This document shows positions 1 through 12,500 of a stretch of DNA of 64,000 nt, in pieces. Positions within the stretch are counted from its first letter, which is position 1. Every line of letters starts with the position of its first letter. This stretch comes from Acanthosepion esculentum. Lineage: Eukaryota > Mollusca > Cephalopoda > Sepiida > Sepiidae. The notes beneath the pieces are model-generated. The model was not told where the DNA came from, did no database searches, and saw nothing but the letters and a program-made list of their open reading frames with translations. The DNA is taken from contig OZ038488.1 in NCBI GenBank assembly GCA_964036315.1, positions 67,684,842 to 67,748,841 of the forward strand. Reading direction: 5' to 3'. The position numbers were made by a program, and so were the translations under genes.

Positions 1-426
1 CGTAACTACTAGGGCTCCATAATAGTGTATTAAATAAGTGTAAGTCTTGTATCCCTACTCTCTTCACTGAATTTGAGGTGTTAACATCTGCTGATAAAGC
101 AGAATGGTCTACTCGTAAATTCTCTTCTAATTCTACTCTTGAATCATCTGGAATATCTGTCCCTCGTTGTCCATTTAGAACTGATTCTCTAGTGTGCGAT
201 ATACATATAATTCTATGTTTCTGCTATCATCTCTAAGCTGGGTCACCGCCAAGCATGTGGATTTGATGCTATCCCTGCTATATGCTCCTGAAATGGCTCA
301 TGTTCTCTCTAAACTCTATAACAAATACCTTGCTGCTTTTTGCTTTCCTGCTTATTGAAACTCATCTTCTGTAGTTCCCGTCTTTAAGAACTCGGGCGAA
401 CCGTCTGATGTTTCTGATTATCATTC

Positions 427-895
427 TGTTGTGACCAAGTAAATGGTTTAAGAAATAACAAAACAAGTGTTACAGATATATCATATATTAAGCCGTAAAT
501 ACAACAGAAGAGTATTACACAACTAGTGAGTGTGGGTCGGTTGACCAGCGTTTAATCTCTTCGACTGTTGATATTTACCAACCTCCCCACGAGGTAGGAT
601 GTGGCACAAGGCCGAGTTTAATGTGGGGCAATCCAAGCCCGTAAGCTCGGCCAAAAATTCTCGGCCAAAAATTCTCCGTAGACCCCGTATAAAACGGGGT
701 CGGGTAGCTATTTCCCGAGACGATACCCTGTCCTTCGACATAGCCTCGTCTGGGGATCCTTTCTACCTGAAGGCAGAGATTTTGACCAGCACAGCCAAAC
801 AGATATGTTCGATTGTTCCCCAAGGCCTTCTCTCCTACTAATCTGAAAGCATGCGGAAGAGTCCAACTTAGACCCTTTAGAGGGAGGACACCACA
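427..895 (-). mobile_element. Probable solo LTR inserted in LINE copy A
   Basis: A 469-bp block interrupts the LINE between the codons for a DYHSV-like and an ILPLF-like peptide, which are adjacent in the related copy at 15972-16897. On the minus strand it begins TGTGGTGTCC and ends GGTCACAACA, the TG...CA arrangement of Gypsy-type LTRs. It is less AT-rich than its surroundings and contains a short direct repeat (two copies of TCTCGGCCAAAAAT-like sequence near 650-680). No clean target-site duplication was found; a few LINE bases appear lost at the junction. A non-LTR DNA insertion is the alternative. Confidence 0.55.
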
Positions 896-1866
896 AAATA
901 TTCTACCTCTTTTTGATAAAGTACTACAGTCATTAAACAATTCTGATTTGGTTAAGCATCTCAGCTCGCAAAGTTGTCTTTCGGATAAGCAATATGGCTT
1001 TCGTTTCTCTAATTCAACTGCTCTGTATTAACGGTTATTGTTGAAACAAGCTTTACATAAGAATGGTGAAGCTCGGACTGTTGCTTTGGGTATCTCGGAG
1101 GTATTTGACAGGGTTTGACATGCTAGTCTTCTTCACAAGTAGAAATGTTGTGGTATTTCGGGACAAAATTTTTCATCGGATTCTATCTTTATTATTAAAT
1201 AGCGAAGTGGAAGTTATCTAGAATGGCCACTCTTCTACATCATTTTGTACTAATGCAGGTGTTATCCAGGTCTCTATCCTTGGACCTATGTTGTTCCGAA
1301 TTTTGATCAACGACCTTCCTGATGTCATCAGTTCTCAACACTGTATCTATCCTGATGACTCAACGATTTACTCTTGTCTTAATTGTAAGTCTGATCGGTT
1401 CAATAAGATCAAATTGACAGCTGATCTTAAAAAATTACCTGACGTCTGTTATTAACTGAAGCAAGAAATGACATGTTCATTTTAACGTCTCCAAAACGAA
1501 ACTTCTCTCATTTAATCGTTTGAGAGTACCATTTTTCTTACATCACCAGGGCTGATGCTAACCTCCTAGAGAGTGACATATTATACCTTCTTGGGCTAAG
1601 GTTTTCTGATGTCATGGAGTGAAAGATTATATTGAATCAGTTGCTAGGTCCGCTGCGAGGAAAGACACTTCACTGTATAGTGCTTGACAATTTTTCTCGA
1701 ATCTATCTTAAAAATTTATCGTTCGTATTTTGAATATTGCTGCCTCATATGGTTTCGTTATTCCTGCTATATATTTAGATATCCTTGATAAAATCTAAAG
1801 AAGAGTCTGTAATGTCATTGGATCTAGGATTCAGTCACTTTCCCACTGACGTAACGTAGCTTCCCT

Positions 1867-2151
1867 GTCAGTTAGTTTTGTGCCATGCGTGATACACGCC
1901 GAGGCGATCATGTATCTTTCGATACACGACTGACGAGGCAGATTTTTTTCCCGCAGTAGGTTGCCATTTCTTTCTGCGGTAGACCAGTTGCCATCCAATG
2001 CTATAGAACCCGGTATGTCTTGCTATTTACCCATAGCTGGGGGGAGAAGAAGAGTATTCCTACTTTTCCCAAGGGCACGTAAGTGAATATAATGAATCCG
2101 ACTGGAATTCGAACTCGGCTCTCTCTCCGATTCCTCAATCCGAGCCGCTAT
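1867..2151 (-). mobile_element. tRNA-headed SINE, family 1, 5'-truncated
   Basis: On the minus strand the order is tRNA-like head (GGCTCGGATTGAGGAATCGG, then GAGTTCGAATTCCAG as B box), a body with GCTATGGGTAAATAGCA, then CAACTGGTCTACCGCAGAAA, and a 3' part ending near GTATCACGCATGGCAC. The full-length relative is at 55077-55364 and a partial one at 62618-62790. The first ~20 bases of the head are missing. It sits inside the C-terminal coding region of LINE copy A. Confidence 0.85.
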
Positions 2152-2590
2152 CTTCTTTTCTATAAATACTTTAATGGTAATTGTTCTGATGAGCTTTCCG
2201 CTTTGGTACCTAAAGTTTATGAATTTAAGCGCAGTACTAGATTGGCGGCAAGGTCTCATCAGTTTACAGCTGAAATGGCTCGATGGAACCGTAAGTCCTA
2301 TGCTAACAGTTTCTTCTATCGCATTTCTCGCTTGTGGAACTTTCTTCTAGCTTCTTGCTTTCCAGTCAAGTTTGATTTTCAAAAATTTAAATGAAATGTC
2401 AATCGTTATCTTCTGTATACTTAGTTTCTGTTCTTTTTTTCTTTTTGTTCTCGCTCCTTAATAATGTTTTCTTTTTCTTCTATTCTTTCACACTCAGTAA
2501 CCACCTGCGACTTAGTGGCTTTATTACCTTGCTTGAACTGAAAGTATTTAAAAATCTCATGATGTCTGAATTTCTTAGATGAAGCATTGT

Positions 2591-2612
2591 CATTATTATT
2601 ATTATTATTATA

Positions 2613-2663
<51 letters not shown>
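2591..2663 (+). repeat. (ATT)n array at LINE 3' end
   Basis: About 24 ATT units with one early TAATT interruption. The array directly follows the LINE 3' UTR, so it probably grew from the element's tail. Confidence 0.95.
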
Positions 2664-4321
<1,658 letters not shown>

Positions 4322-4322
4322 A

Positions 4323-4381
4323 AATTAACTGATTTAAAAATATGATTTCATGATGAAACCATATTTTTAAATCAGTTAATT
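4323..4381. repeat. 28-bp near-perfect palindrome
   Basis: Arms 4323-4350 and 4354-4381 are reverse complements with one mismatch and a 3-base centre. The left arm starts AATTAACTGATTTAAAAATA. It begins within a few bases of the TA array. Confidence 0.9.
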
Positions 4382-4739
4382 TATAATATTTATGCTCTGT
4401 AAATTTACACTGAGCACTGTTTTGTAAAAATAAAAATATCAATATGAACACCGGATTACATATCTTATTGTTCTTTCTTTTTTTACTATAATATATATAT
4501 TAATATATAAATTAATTGAAACAATCGTTTTAGTTTCCTTTCGTTCTCCTTACGGTTAGTTTTAGACCCACTGGAGTGAAAGGGTATAATCAATTTCTAT
4601 TTTCTACATAGATTAGGACATTTGCAGTGGTATACAGTAATATGAATTTATTTTCAAGGTGTATGATGAAATTTGTTTGGCCTTGAAAATATTGCATCAT
4701 CTGTGACTACATCAGATTTGAATCACACCCAGACACTAT

Positions 4740-5340
4740 TGTCTTCACTGATGATTAATTGTCCTATGGTCATTGTCTGCGATGGCATTTACTCGAAGGA
4801 AGCATACGAAAATTGTAACGCTGCACGAACACACTGGCAAGCCTTACAGAGAGATCGCGGATATTGTTGTCAGCCTTTGAACTGTCAGTCGTGTCATCAA
4901 GGCGAAGAAACAAACTGGATCCATCAGTTCAAAACGTAAAGGAAAATGTGGTCAGAAGAGAAAAACAACGCCAAGAGACGACGGAAACGTGATCAGGGAA
5001 AGTGATAAAGATCCTAGGAAGACAAGTGATGCGATAAAAAGAGATTTACAAGTGAAAGGGATAAATGTCAGCACCTTAACGGTCAGGCGAAGGTTTCTGG
5101 CTGTCGGATACAAGACAAGGCAACCCGTGAAAAAGCAACTTCTGACAAAACATATGAAGGAAAAAACGCTACAAATGGGGGGGTCTGAAATACAAAAATT
5201 GGACGAAAGAACAATGGCGAAAAGTTATTTTCAGTGACGAAACCCTTTTTTTTTTGGTTCAAAGACAAAGAAGCCAGCATATTCGCAGAGAAACCTTCGA
5301 TAGTGTCGCATTAGTAAATAAGTAAAACATCTCTTGAAAA
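4740..5340 (+). pseudogene. Tc1-like transposase fragment
   Basis: Frameshifted coding sequence of a Tc1/mariner-superfamily transposase, the DDE enzyme that cuts and pastes at TA sites. Visible parts are the HTH region (about 4810-4990), then the stretch with DPRKTSDAIKRDL and STLTVRRRF (4989-5110), then a degraded WTKEQW...VIFSDE region (about 5195-5240) holding the first catalytic Asp. The second and third catalytic residues are absent: sequence similarity stops near 5340, just before a TA/TG array. Terminal inverted repeats were not found. Several frame changes make it inactive. Confidence 0.8.
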
Positions 5341-5366
5341 AGATGTTTTGGGGCTGCTTTAGTTAC

Positions 5367-5445
<79 letters not shown>
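5367..5445. repeat. Compound (TA)n(TG)n microsatellite
   Basis: About 12 TA units followed by about 27 TG units. Confidence 0.95.
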
Positions 5446-5446
<1 letters not shown>

Positions 5447-5447
<1 letters not shown>

Positions 5448-5984
5448 AGGATGATTGAAAAGTAATTTCCCATTTTAAAATACGCATAATTAATTTATTA
5501 AATATAAGTTTTACAAGAAATGGATATGAGAGGAAAGCGTTTCACATGAGGTTTTATTTAAAATTCGATATGGCACTAGATTTCACCACCTGTTTCTCGA
5601 GCTGCCCAGTAATCGCGACAACTGATTTCACCAGGGACTCTTGTAGTATGGAAGACATAACTTTTTGTGTTCGCCTTAACTGGACTGAGTTATCGATTTG
5701 TATCTTATATATATATATATAAGTGAGAGGTTATAGTTGCTCCAACCAGAGAAAAATGTATATTTTAAAGAGAAGAGAGAAACTGCAAACGTTTTTGGTT
5801 ATCATGTGGATTTCTTTAAATATATATTATACTTTATTTTCCATATTTTTGTAACACGTGTTTCCGATCTCGCGACCTTCATCAGGCAAAAAGTGGTTCT
5901 TTCCACATATTATTAAAAGGGATTAATTTTCCTTATGTTTTTCGATGTTTAACCATTGTCTTTTAATTGTTAAACACCGGAAAA
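5447..5984. other. Possible mariner terminus plus unclassified repeat
   Basis: The sequence opens TA-CAGGATGATTGAAAAGTAA, which has the look of a mariner terminal repeat next to a TA, but no partner end was found. A cephalopod-type dispersed repeat containing GATCTCGCGACCTTCATCAG lies at about 5860-5890. No coding potential was recognised. Confidence 0.35.
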
Positions 5985-6835
5985 TTAATTACCCAATAAC
6001 CCTGATGGATACGCTTCTCTTCTAGATGTCATTTTTACCTCTATCCGGGACTCACTTTGCAGCTTTCCTTCTTTGCAACTCAGATCATGTGGTAGTGTTT
6101 GTAAACATCTCTTTCCTCTCCCCTACCAGCCAAAAACCTTCTACCAATAAAATATATTTTTGTTACCAACGTGCAGATTGGGACTCGTGGCGTCCCTTGG
6201 AATGCATTTTTTAATCATCCTATTCATAAATGAACGTCTGAGGTCGCCTCATGGATAAAAACCGGCGTCGATGCTTTCGTTCCAGCAAGGAAATACCAAG
6301 TTAAACAGTATTCATCTCCTTGGTTCTCACCTGCATGTGCGGCCGCTATAGCCTACAGAAATCACTTTTTTCCGGCTGTACCAGAGCGACACGTCTGATA
6401 TCAACAGACGTCTCTTTGTCTCTGCTCGTAACGAGTGCAAGCGTGTCCTCAAAGAAGCGAAGTTATTGTTTGCTGATAAAATGAAACAGCGTATAGCATA
6501 TCGCATCTTCGGCCCTAGAGATTATTGGCAGCTCTGCGAGGGTGTGCTGAACAACAGCGAATCCCCCTCCTCTATTCAATCAATTCGAAGTCCTGACATC
6601 TACAGCGGATAAGGTTGAATACTTTGCTCGGAAATTTTCTTCTAACTCAACACTCGACTCAATGAGAGTATACATAGTTGAATCCCTCCTAGATAAGTAT
6701 GCGCATAATCCCGTCACACGTCTCCAATATTATTTATAGATTAGACTCCCATAACGAGGTAACGAGATCCCAACCGTCGTCCTAAAGAAATGTGCTCCCG
6801 AGCTGGCTTCAGTTCTGTGAAATTTAAAATAAATG

Positions 6836-6837
<2 letters not shown>
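5985..6837 (+). pseudogene. CR1/Jockey-like LINE fragment: endonuclease end and linker
   Basis: This degenerate piece belongs to the same LINE family as copy A. It starts in the C-terminal part of the endonuclease (a LCNSDH-type block near 6070-6100 with the SDH motif of AP-like endonucleases). The EN-RT linker follows (YSSPWFSPACAAAI and later RLFVSARNECKRVLKEAK, about 6305-6460), then the start of the RT region (VVLKKCAPELASVL, about 6778-6820). It is cut there by an AAT array. Frameshifts near 6030 and 6600 and stops near 6735 break it. Confidence 0.75.

Positions 6838-6884
<47 letters not shown>
6835..6884. repeat. (AAT)n microsatellite
   Basis: About 16 units. It forms the junction between two different LINE fragments. 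Confidence 0.95.
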
Positions 6885-6885
<1 letters not shown>

Positions 6886-7251
6886 TGTCTTTGAAGATAT
6901 TCGAAAAACTGTCAAAATACAAGGACCTTGAAATCGAAATCTCAAAAATGTGGCACATGGGAACATCAACAATTCCTGTTGTAGTTGGAGCCCTTGGACT
7001 GGTTGGAAAAGATTCCAGTAGGCTGATTGAAGGGATCCCTGGAAGTCCATGCCTCAAAGAGATACAAAAAATTGTTCTGACAAGTACAGCCCACACTTTA
7101 CGAAGGGCTTTATCTATGTAATTATTTTTTTTTTTTTTTTTTTGCAGTGGAAAGTGTCATGATGCCATTTCTAACCTTAGGTCCCTGGGCGGGACCCGGA
7201 AAGAAATGTGTAAACGCCAGATATCAAAGGAAATAAAAATAATAATAATAA
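6886..7251 (+). pseudogene. 3' end of a second LINE family (C-terminal pol)
   Basis: An open stretch (6885-7121) carries KYKDLEIEISKMW and TSTIPVVVGALGLVGK, then LKEIQKIVLTSTAHTLRR. This block is familiar as the C-terminus of non-LTR pol proteins. It is followed by a T-run, a GTCCCTGGGCGGGACC palindrome and a 3' (AAT) tail at 7237-7251. The element is 5'-truncated, as is usual for target-primed insertion. Clade not determined. Confidence 0.7.
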
Positions 7252-8238
7252 TACAATATTTACAAAACAAATTTGCACAACATTTTTCTTTGTGTACCAA
7301 ACACTTTGGCAAGATAACAGTTTTAAATACAATTCTGCTGTGTTCTTAATAAAACAACGATTATCTGCAAAATATTCACCTGTTTCTCTTCATTCAACTG
7401 TCGAGTTGAGAATAATGACATTTCACAGGCATAGCTGGGTTTCTGCTTTGTTTTCTTTTTAAACAATAGCTCAGTTTTACAAATTGGGGTAAATTACGAA
7501 TTTTCATAAGCTCGAAAACAGGGTTAAAACCTCAAATATTTGACAAACTTTAACTAATGAAATATAATCATATATCTGTCTAAATTTGAAGAATCTTCTA
7601 TCTGCCTCATTTTCTTCTACTTTTCTCCCTTTTCTTTCTTCTGCTCTTTCTAAATACTTCTATTTCTTCCCTTTCGTCGTCGAGTAAGTGGCCATGGTTA
7701 AATGCAAGTGGCAGAACTTCTCAACAAACAGAACCCGGAAACAACCTACGTTCATTCACCTATAAAAGACAAAACAAATACATCGACTCTAAATTGAATT
7801 CAGAATTGAAAACTATGGGGCATAACTTACTTTCCGCGTTGCTTAAAAAATTACAAAATGTATGTCTTTAAACCACGCCTGTGTTCGCAAATATTATTTT
7901 GGTTGGTTTTGAGACCATTAAACTTAAGTCACTTTTTAGAAATTTTTGAGAATCAAATTTTATGTAAGTACCTTTTCGTTGATTTTTTTTAACCCTCAGC
8001 CTCCATTTTGGTGTTTTTTTTGTTTGTTTTTTTTTTTTGTCTTTTTTCAACATCAGATCTTATACTTGTATCGGGTCGACCAAAATTTCCCGTCTCAAAA
8101 GTCAGGAGTCAAAAAATCGGTCATTTGCGCATCGGTTCCGAGTGGCACTTGCGGTAGCGTTTGAAAATATTCGAAATATAATTAAATTTTTTAATCGACC
8201 ACTGACGGCGTTGCCCTCACATATTTTAGGGACTTTTT
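7252..8238. other. Unclassified AT-rich stretch
   Basis: No gene is recognised. 8065-8240 resembles a dispersed repeat (GGTCGACCAAAATTTCCCG motif at 8076-8094) of a kind common in cephalopod DNA; this is recalled and not checked. Confidence 0.4.
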
Positions 8239-8239
8239 T

Positions 8240-8815
8240 GTAAGGTATCGCAAAGGGAATCTATAAATACAGACCATAAAACAAACAAAACCCAGGTGGA
8301 GAATGGATTTCGTGTTGTCAACTCAAACGGATGACATTTCCCACTTTTTCTTGAATGGGCGTAATTCTTTCCTGTGAGATAGTATGCCCTAAAATGTTTA
8401 ATTGTCGGACTCCAATCAGGCATTTTTCTGGATTGGTAATCCCTATTCTGTAAGTCTTTCGAAAACTTGTTACAAACGTGAAGAATGTTCTGATTTATCA
8501 TTACTAGCTATCAGTAGTAAATCATCCACATATGCGAAAACAAAAGGCAGTCCTCTGACAACTTCGTCAATAAACCGCTGAGACTTTTTTGCTCCGCATT
8601 TCGAAGTCCTAAAGGCATTTCGGTGAATTCAAATAGGCCGAACGGTGTAGTGACCGCCTTTTTGTATATATCATCCTCCGCAACTGGAATTTGATAGTAA
8701 GCCTTAACCAAATCTATTTTGGAGAAGATTGTCTCTTCATGCAGTGACAAAATGAAATCGCTAATGAATAGTAAAGGATAGCGATCAGGGGCCGTAACAC
8801 ATGCAATACACACAA
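8240..8815 (-). pseudogene. Gypsy-type LTR retrotransposon reverse transcriptase fragment
   Basis: On the minus strand, the RT of a Ty3/Gypsy element. PDRYPL is followed by the palm block FSKIDLVKAYYQIPV, which holds the first catalytic Asp, and then TPFGLFEFTEMPLGLRNA. The YVDD catalytic box is present at about 8524-8535 but in a shifted frame. The following part (SNDKSEH, then a degraded GH-like region) is broken by stops. gag, protease, RNase H, integrase and LTRs are not seen. The upstream edge abuts the unusual reading frame at 8849-9214. Inactive. Confidence 0.8.
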
Positions 8816-8848
8816 ACCGCCTCGCTTATTAGTATATTCACCTTTTAG

Positions 8849-9214
8849 TTAATTTTTTAATAATTTTTGCACTTCTTGTTTATTATATAAATCTTTATAG
8901 CAGATACGAGATATTACTGCACTATCTACTAAATTATTACAGACTAAAATAAATCAATTATTTAAATAATCTATTCTTAGGTCATGTTTTGAAATTGTGT
9001 TGCCTTCATCATCTTTATTTGAAAAATAAGTTATTTTATAATTATTATTAGTAAAATATAAGATTTGTTCCTTAAACGCCATATTGCAATTACCTAAATT
9101 GCATGTATGATATATGTTCCTACGTACAATATTAGCTTGTGAAATATTGGTTAATTCTTCTATAATTTCTGTACTTCATTGTATATATCTATTTGTTCTA
9201 TAAATCAGTACGTT
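8849..9214 (-). CDS. Unrecognised AT-rich reading frame containing two TGA codons
   Basis: Reading the minus strand from 9214 to a TAA at 8849-8851 gives about 121 codons with no TAA or TAG but two TGA codons (9176-9178 and 8954-8956). No TGG was seen in frame. The product would be rich in Asn, Ile, Lys, Leu and Tyr, with pieces such as NIVRRNIYHTCNLGNCN and NKQEVQKLLKN. At this base composition a random frame should hit TAA or TAG about every 14 codons. I do not recognise the protein. Options are a gene from a TGA=Trp code (mitochondrial or mollicute-like), a retroelement part with two nonsense mutations, or chance. There is no clear start codon; the upstream TAA is at 9215-9217. Confidence 0.4.
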
Positions 9215-9218
9215 TTAG

Positions 9219-9265
9219 CTACGAGGAAGGTCGTGCAAAGGGATTACGAGTCTGCGCACTCGTAG
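9219..9265. repeat. Hairpin with 7-bp stem CTACGAG/CTCGTAG
   Basis: Perfect 7-bp arms at 9219-9225 and 9259-9265 lie just upstream (minus-strand sense) of the TGA-containing frame. The block is more GC-rich than its neighbours. A tRNA fold was considered but no full cloverleaf could be drawn. Confidence 0.5.
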
Positions 9266-9680
9266 TTAATTATAATATCCAATTGACAGCCCTATAATTT
9301 TTTAGTAATTTAAATTAAGAATAGTTGGAGAAAACATTTTCTCACACTCTCTGAATATTTATTTAAAAGAACATCAAGTATTTCAAAATAAAGTCCTATA
9401 GTGATACACCTTTTAAAATAAATAAAGACTTTTTATTAAAAAGTTTGTAAAATATCTAATTCGATATTATAGAAATTACAAAAACTCTCTAAAAAATATC
9501 AAATAATGTTTTTGATTTTTATGTAGTTTAAAAAATAATTAATAAAAAATATCCAAAAATTATTATATTTATTTTATTTTTTATTTCAGGCTAAAGCGTC
9601 TATTGTAGACTTTTCCTTTCGATTCCGAATGTCATTTTTTTTTCTGTATTTATTTTTCAAGGACTTATAGTTTTAATAAG

Positions 9681-9739
9681 TTCTTCTTCTTCTTCTTCTT
9701 CTTCTTCTTCTTCTTCTTCTTCTTCTTCTTCTTCTTCTT

Positions 9740-9802
<63 letters not shown>

Positions 9803-9820
9803 ATCATCATCATCATCATC
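9681..9820. repeat. (TTC)n(ATT)n(CAT)n compound array
   Basis: About 30 TTC units (9681-9769), then ATT units to about 9802, then five CAT units. The long pure pyrimidine strand is a mirror-symmetric tract that can form a triplex. Confidence 0.95.
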
Positions 9821-11600
9821 CGCCTTGATACACAAAATTGAAGAAAATCATCAAATTAATAAGGGGGAACAATCGCACGAAGAATAACATTTGCCTCTAA
9901 AATTTTGAAGAGAGACTGCCTTTAAAAATATTTATATTTTCTTTTAAAAGTTTAAAAAGCCCAGTCATTCGATGAATTTTGGAACATTTTTAAAATCAAC
10001 AATATGGTGCTCGTGTTTTTACAGTTATACAGAGTAAACGACATTTTTAAACACAATTACTTTCGATTAAACTTAAAATTTAGAAATAGGGAATTTTCCC
10101 ATTCTTTCAGCTTTCGAGTAGGAAAAAATGACCGTAAAATGAATGAGTTTTTTATACATTTTCTTTTTTTTCTTTTTTTTACTCAGGTGTAAAATTTTCA
10201 CAGTCATTAAAATTAAAGAATCCTATGGTTTAATTGAGATTTTAATGTTTACAAAAAGAAAATCATTTTTGTCTCATCTTTGTAGAGATTCTTGAAGATA
10301 TCTTCACGCTCACTCCAAATGCACCGAAATAGTTAGAAATTTAACGAGAATAATCATAAATGTTACACCGGACAACGGAAGTATTTTCGTAGGAGAATGA
10401 TAACATTTTACACCGACAGACCGCATGTTTTCGTTGGAGCATCTTTTTTTTTGTCCAGTAAGAAATTTTAGTGAGTAAAATTAATATATATTTTTTTATC
10501 ATTGCTACTGTTGTTTTTGAAAATTAATCTAATTTTTTTCTACTGCTTTTTAAAAATAATTATTTGTCATTTTTAATTATGTAGTTCTCCTTGATTTGAC
10601 TTTCAAACAAAATCATAGTTATTTCTATCTTCCTCGTTATTTGTGAGTTGAAATTGCATCTTATCACTTCTTCATTTTTTTTTTGTGGCAGTTTGATTTT
10701 TATACTGCAAAATGTGTTGCAGTTTTTATTTAATGGAAGTTTTGAAGGAAACTAAGTTTTCTATTTCCGAACTGAAAATATTATTACATAAACAAATGTT
10801 GAAATTCAGGGGAGGCAACTCAGTCCTTCACGAACCTTTTTTTTAAATTCCTACAGCGTTGAAATTCAAACAAAAATTTTACATAGGCATAAATGCACTA
10901 TATACTCAATTTATGATTCGTTTCCTTTAATCATCCAATAAAGCTTACGAGTAGTTGTCTAAATTTGTTTAATTTAGGTTCTCATTTTTACGTGCCGAAA
11001 GTGAGGATTTCTTGATTTCATAAAGAGAAAATGATAGAGTACCTAAGGCTTAAGCTTACATCTAAAAGACTTTAAATTCTGAATGACTCACAATTCGGTA
11101 CCACCAAAGAAAAGCGATAACTAAAGTTTAAATAACTTTTTAAAAATGAAACATCTTTCTTGAAGCTTTTATTTTAGTTTTAATTTCAAGCTAATTAGAT
11201 TAAATTTAATATTTCCTATAAGCAAAATATTTTTGTGTATTCAAACAAAAAAACGAATTTAAATTGATTGGAATGTGTTTGTTTTTTGAAATCGCTAAAG
11301 ATGGCAGATTTTTTAGCCATATTTACAAATCCATCAACACAACATAATTCTCTTTATTAAAAAATCTTTCAAAAATAAAATATACTTTTATGAAACTTTA
11401 TTTGGGGAAGTTTACCTGATTTAAAATTTAATTAATCTGATTTGAAGTAAATATCACTTTTAGTTTAAAAAGTATAGCAGAAAAGCATTTTTAGCACAGG
11501 TGGGTGTTTTTTATGAGATATTGACAACTCTCAAGAGAGACTTATGTTTGGAAATGTTTTTGTACAGGGGGACACATCTGTAAAAATTACTTGACAGACA
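9821..11600. other. AT-rich stretch without recognised features
   Basis: T-runs and A-runs only. Nothing coding is supported. Confidence 0.6.
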
Positions 11601-11607
11601 TTGACCG

Positions 11608-11957
11608 AATTTGATAAAATCTATTGTTTTGGAGTTATCAACAGTAAAAGTTTGGATTCAGTCACATTGTTGGCAGCAGCTATTCCTGGCATTGATTGCA
11701 TACATTAGCTGCAGAAAGCTAAGCGCAGAAGAACGTATTTAATAGTCTTTTTTCTTACTGATCTTACTTGTCTCAACTTATCTCAATTACTGCACAAGAG
11801 AACTATGTTGCATGTGCAATAATCAAGACAAGTGAATATTCCACTCAGCTATTCTGCAGCAAATGTATGCAAACAACACCAGTAATGGCTGCTGCGATGC
11901 AGATTAATCCAAACTTTTACTGTCGATAACCCCAAAACAGTAGATTTTATCAAATTT
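11608..11957. repeat. Long imperfect inverted repeat (foldback)
   Basis: Left arm 11608-11724 and right arm 11843-11957 are reverse complements at roughly 80-85% by eye, for example TTTGATAAAATCTATTGTTT against its partner TTTGATAAAATCTACTGTTT, and GACAGTAAAAGTTTGGATTA-like blocks. The loop is about 118 bases. No coding sequence was found inside. Confidence 0.8.
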
Positions 11958-12074
11958 ATCAAGTCATCTTCAAATGAATTGTGTACATTTACATCTAAAT
12001 GTAAGTATTCAGGAAATTTTTATTGCAGACTGAGCGCAGGTCCTAATCTGCAAATTAACCATACCTTCTTATTC

Positions 12075-12500
12075 TATGTACCGTGCCCCTTCAGAACATT
12101 GGCAATCATGGTTCTCTACAACTTCCTATCCTTTGTTGCTCTTAATAAATTTTGTCCTTTTCTTATCTCTGCTAAATCTTGTTCTGCCATCAATTTACTG
12201 AAGCTCACCAAGTAGGTTATGTATTGTTTTCCTCTGTTCCTCTTGCTATCATTCTGTTTTGTGGACATCAAATTTTACAAGTCTTCTTTTCCTCATTAAG
12301 TGCCCTAGAAATTTCAACTGTCTCTTCTTGATGTTAAGTGTCCTTTTTGTTTCCATTGTCACTAGAACTTTATTGTTGCTCACATGTTCAGTCTGTGATA
12401 TTCTCAGCATCCTTCAGTAGAACCACATTTCTGTTGCTTTGTCTTTTAATCAGATGTGAAGAGATTCTTCAGCATTCACTGTCATATTTCTGGAATGACC
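12075..12500 (-). pseudogene. RTE/craniofacial-type LINE 3' end (C-terminal pol)
   Basis: The minus strand encodes the degraded C-terminus of the commonest LINE in the window. Recognisable parts are a SECWTI-like block, FYRRMLRI, then a FLGHIMRKE-like block, ending in a conserved REL/LWRAMI...LKGH segment near 12075-12130. Compare the better copy at 62020-62545. 5'-truncated and frameshifted. Confidence 0.75.

Larger units (their letters stand above)
1..2663 (+). mobile_element. CR1/Jockey-like LINE, decayed, with two nested insertions (copy A)
   Basis: Degenerate reverse-transcriptase coding sequence runs in pieces along the plus strand. Recognisable blocks are a pre-RT segment (about 60-420), a finger block with QYGF (about 898-1010), a palm block resembling ISKAFDRVWH (about 1080-1130), a degraded IPQGSILGP-type block (about 1255-1320) and a C-terminal block at 2155-2390. 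Many stops and frameshifts show it is dead. The 3' UTR ends in an ATT array, which looks like the element's own tail. An LTR-like sequence (427-895) separates the first two blocks, and a minus-strand SINE (1867-2151) splits the C-terminal region. The 5' end lies outside the window. Clade assignment is uncertain: the motif style fits CR1/L2/Jockey. Related fragments occur at 5985-6837, 15972-16897, 34365-34762 and 46545-46725. Confidence 0.8.

Noticed and set aside
523..940. Overlapping open frames on both strands inside the LTR
   Set aside because: They conflict with each other, match no family, and lie within a GC-richer non-coding LTR.
9219..9265. tRNA gene upstream of the TGA-containing frame
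   Set aside because: A 7-bp outer stem is present but D, anticodon and T arms cannot all be drawn in 47 bases.
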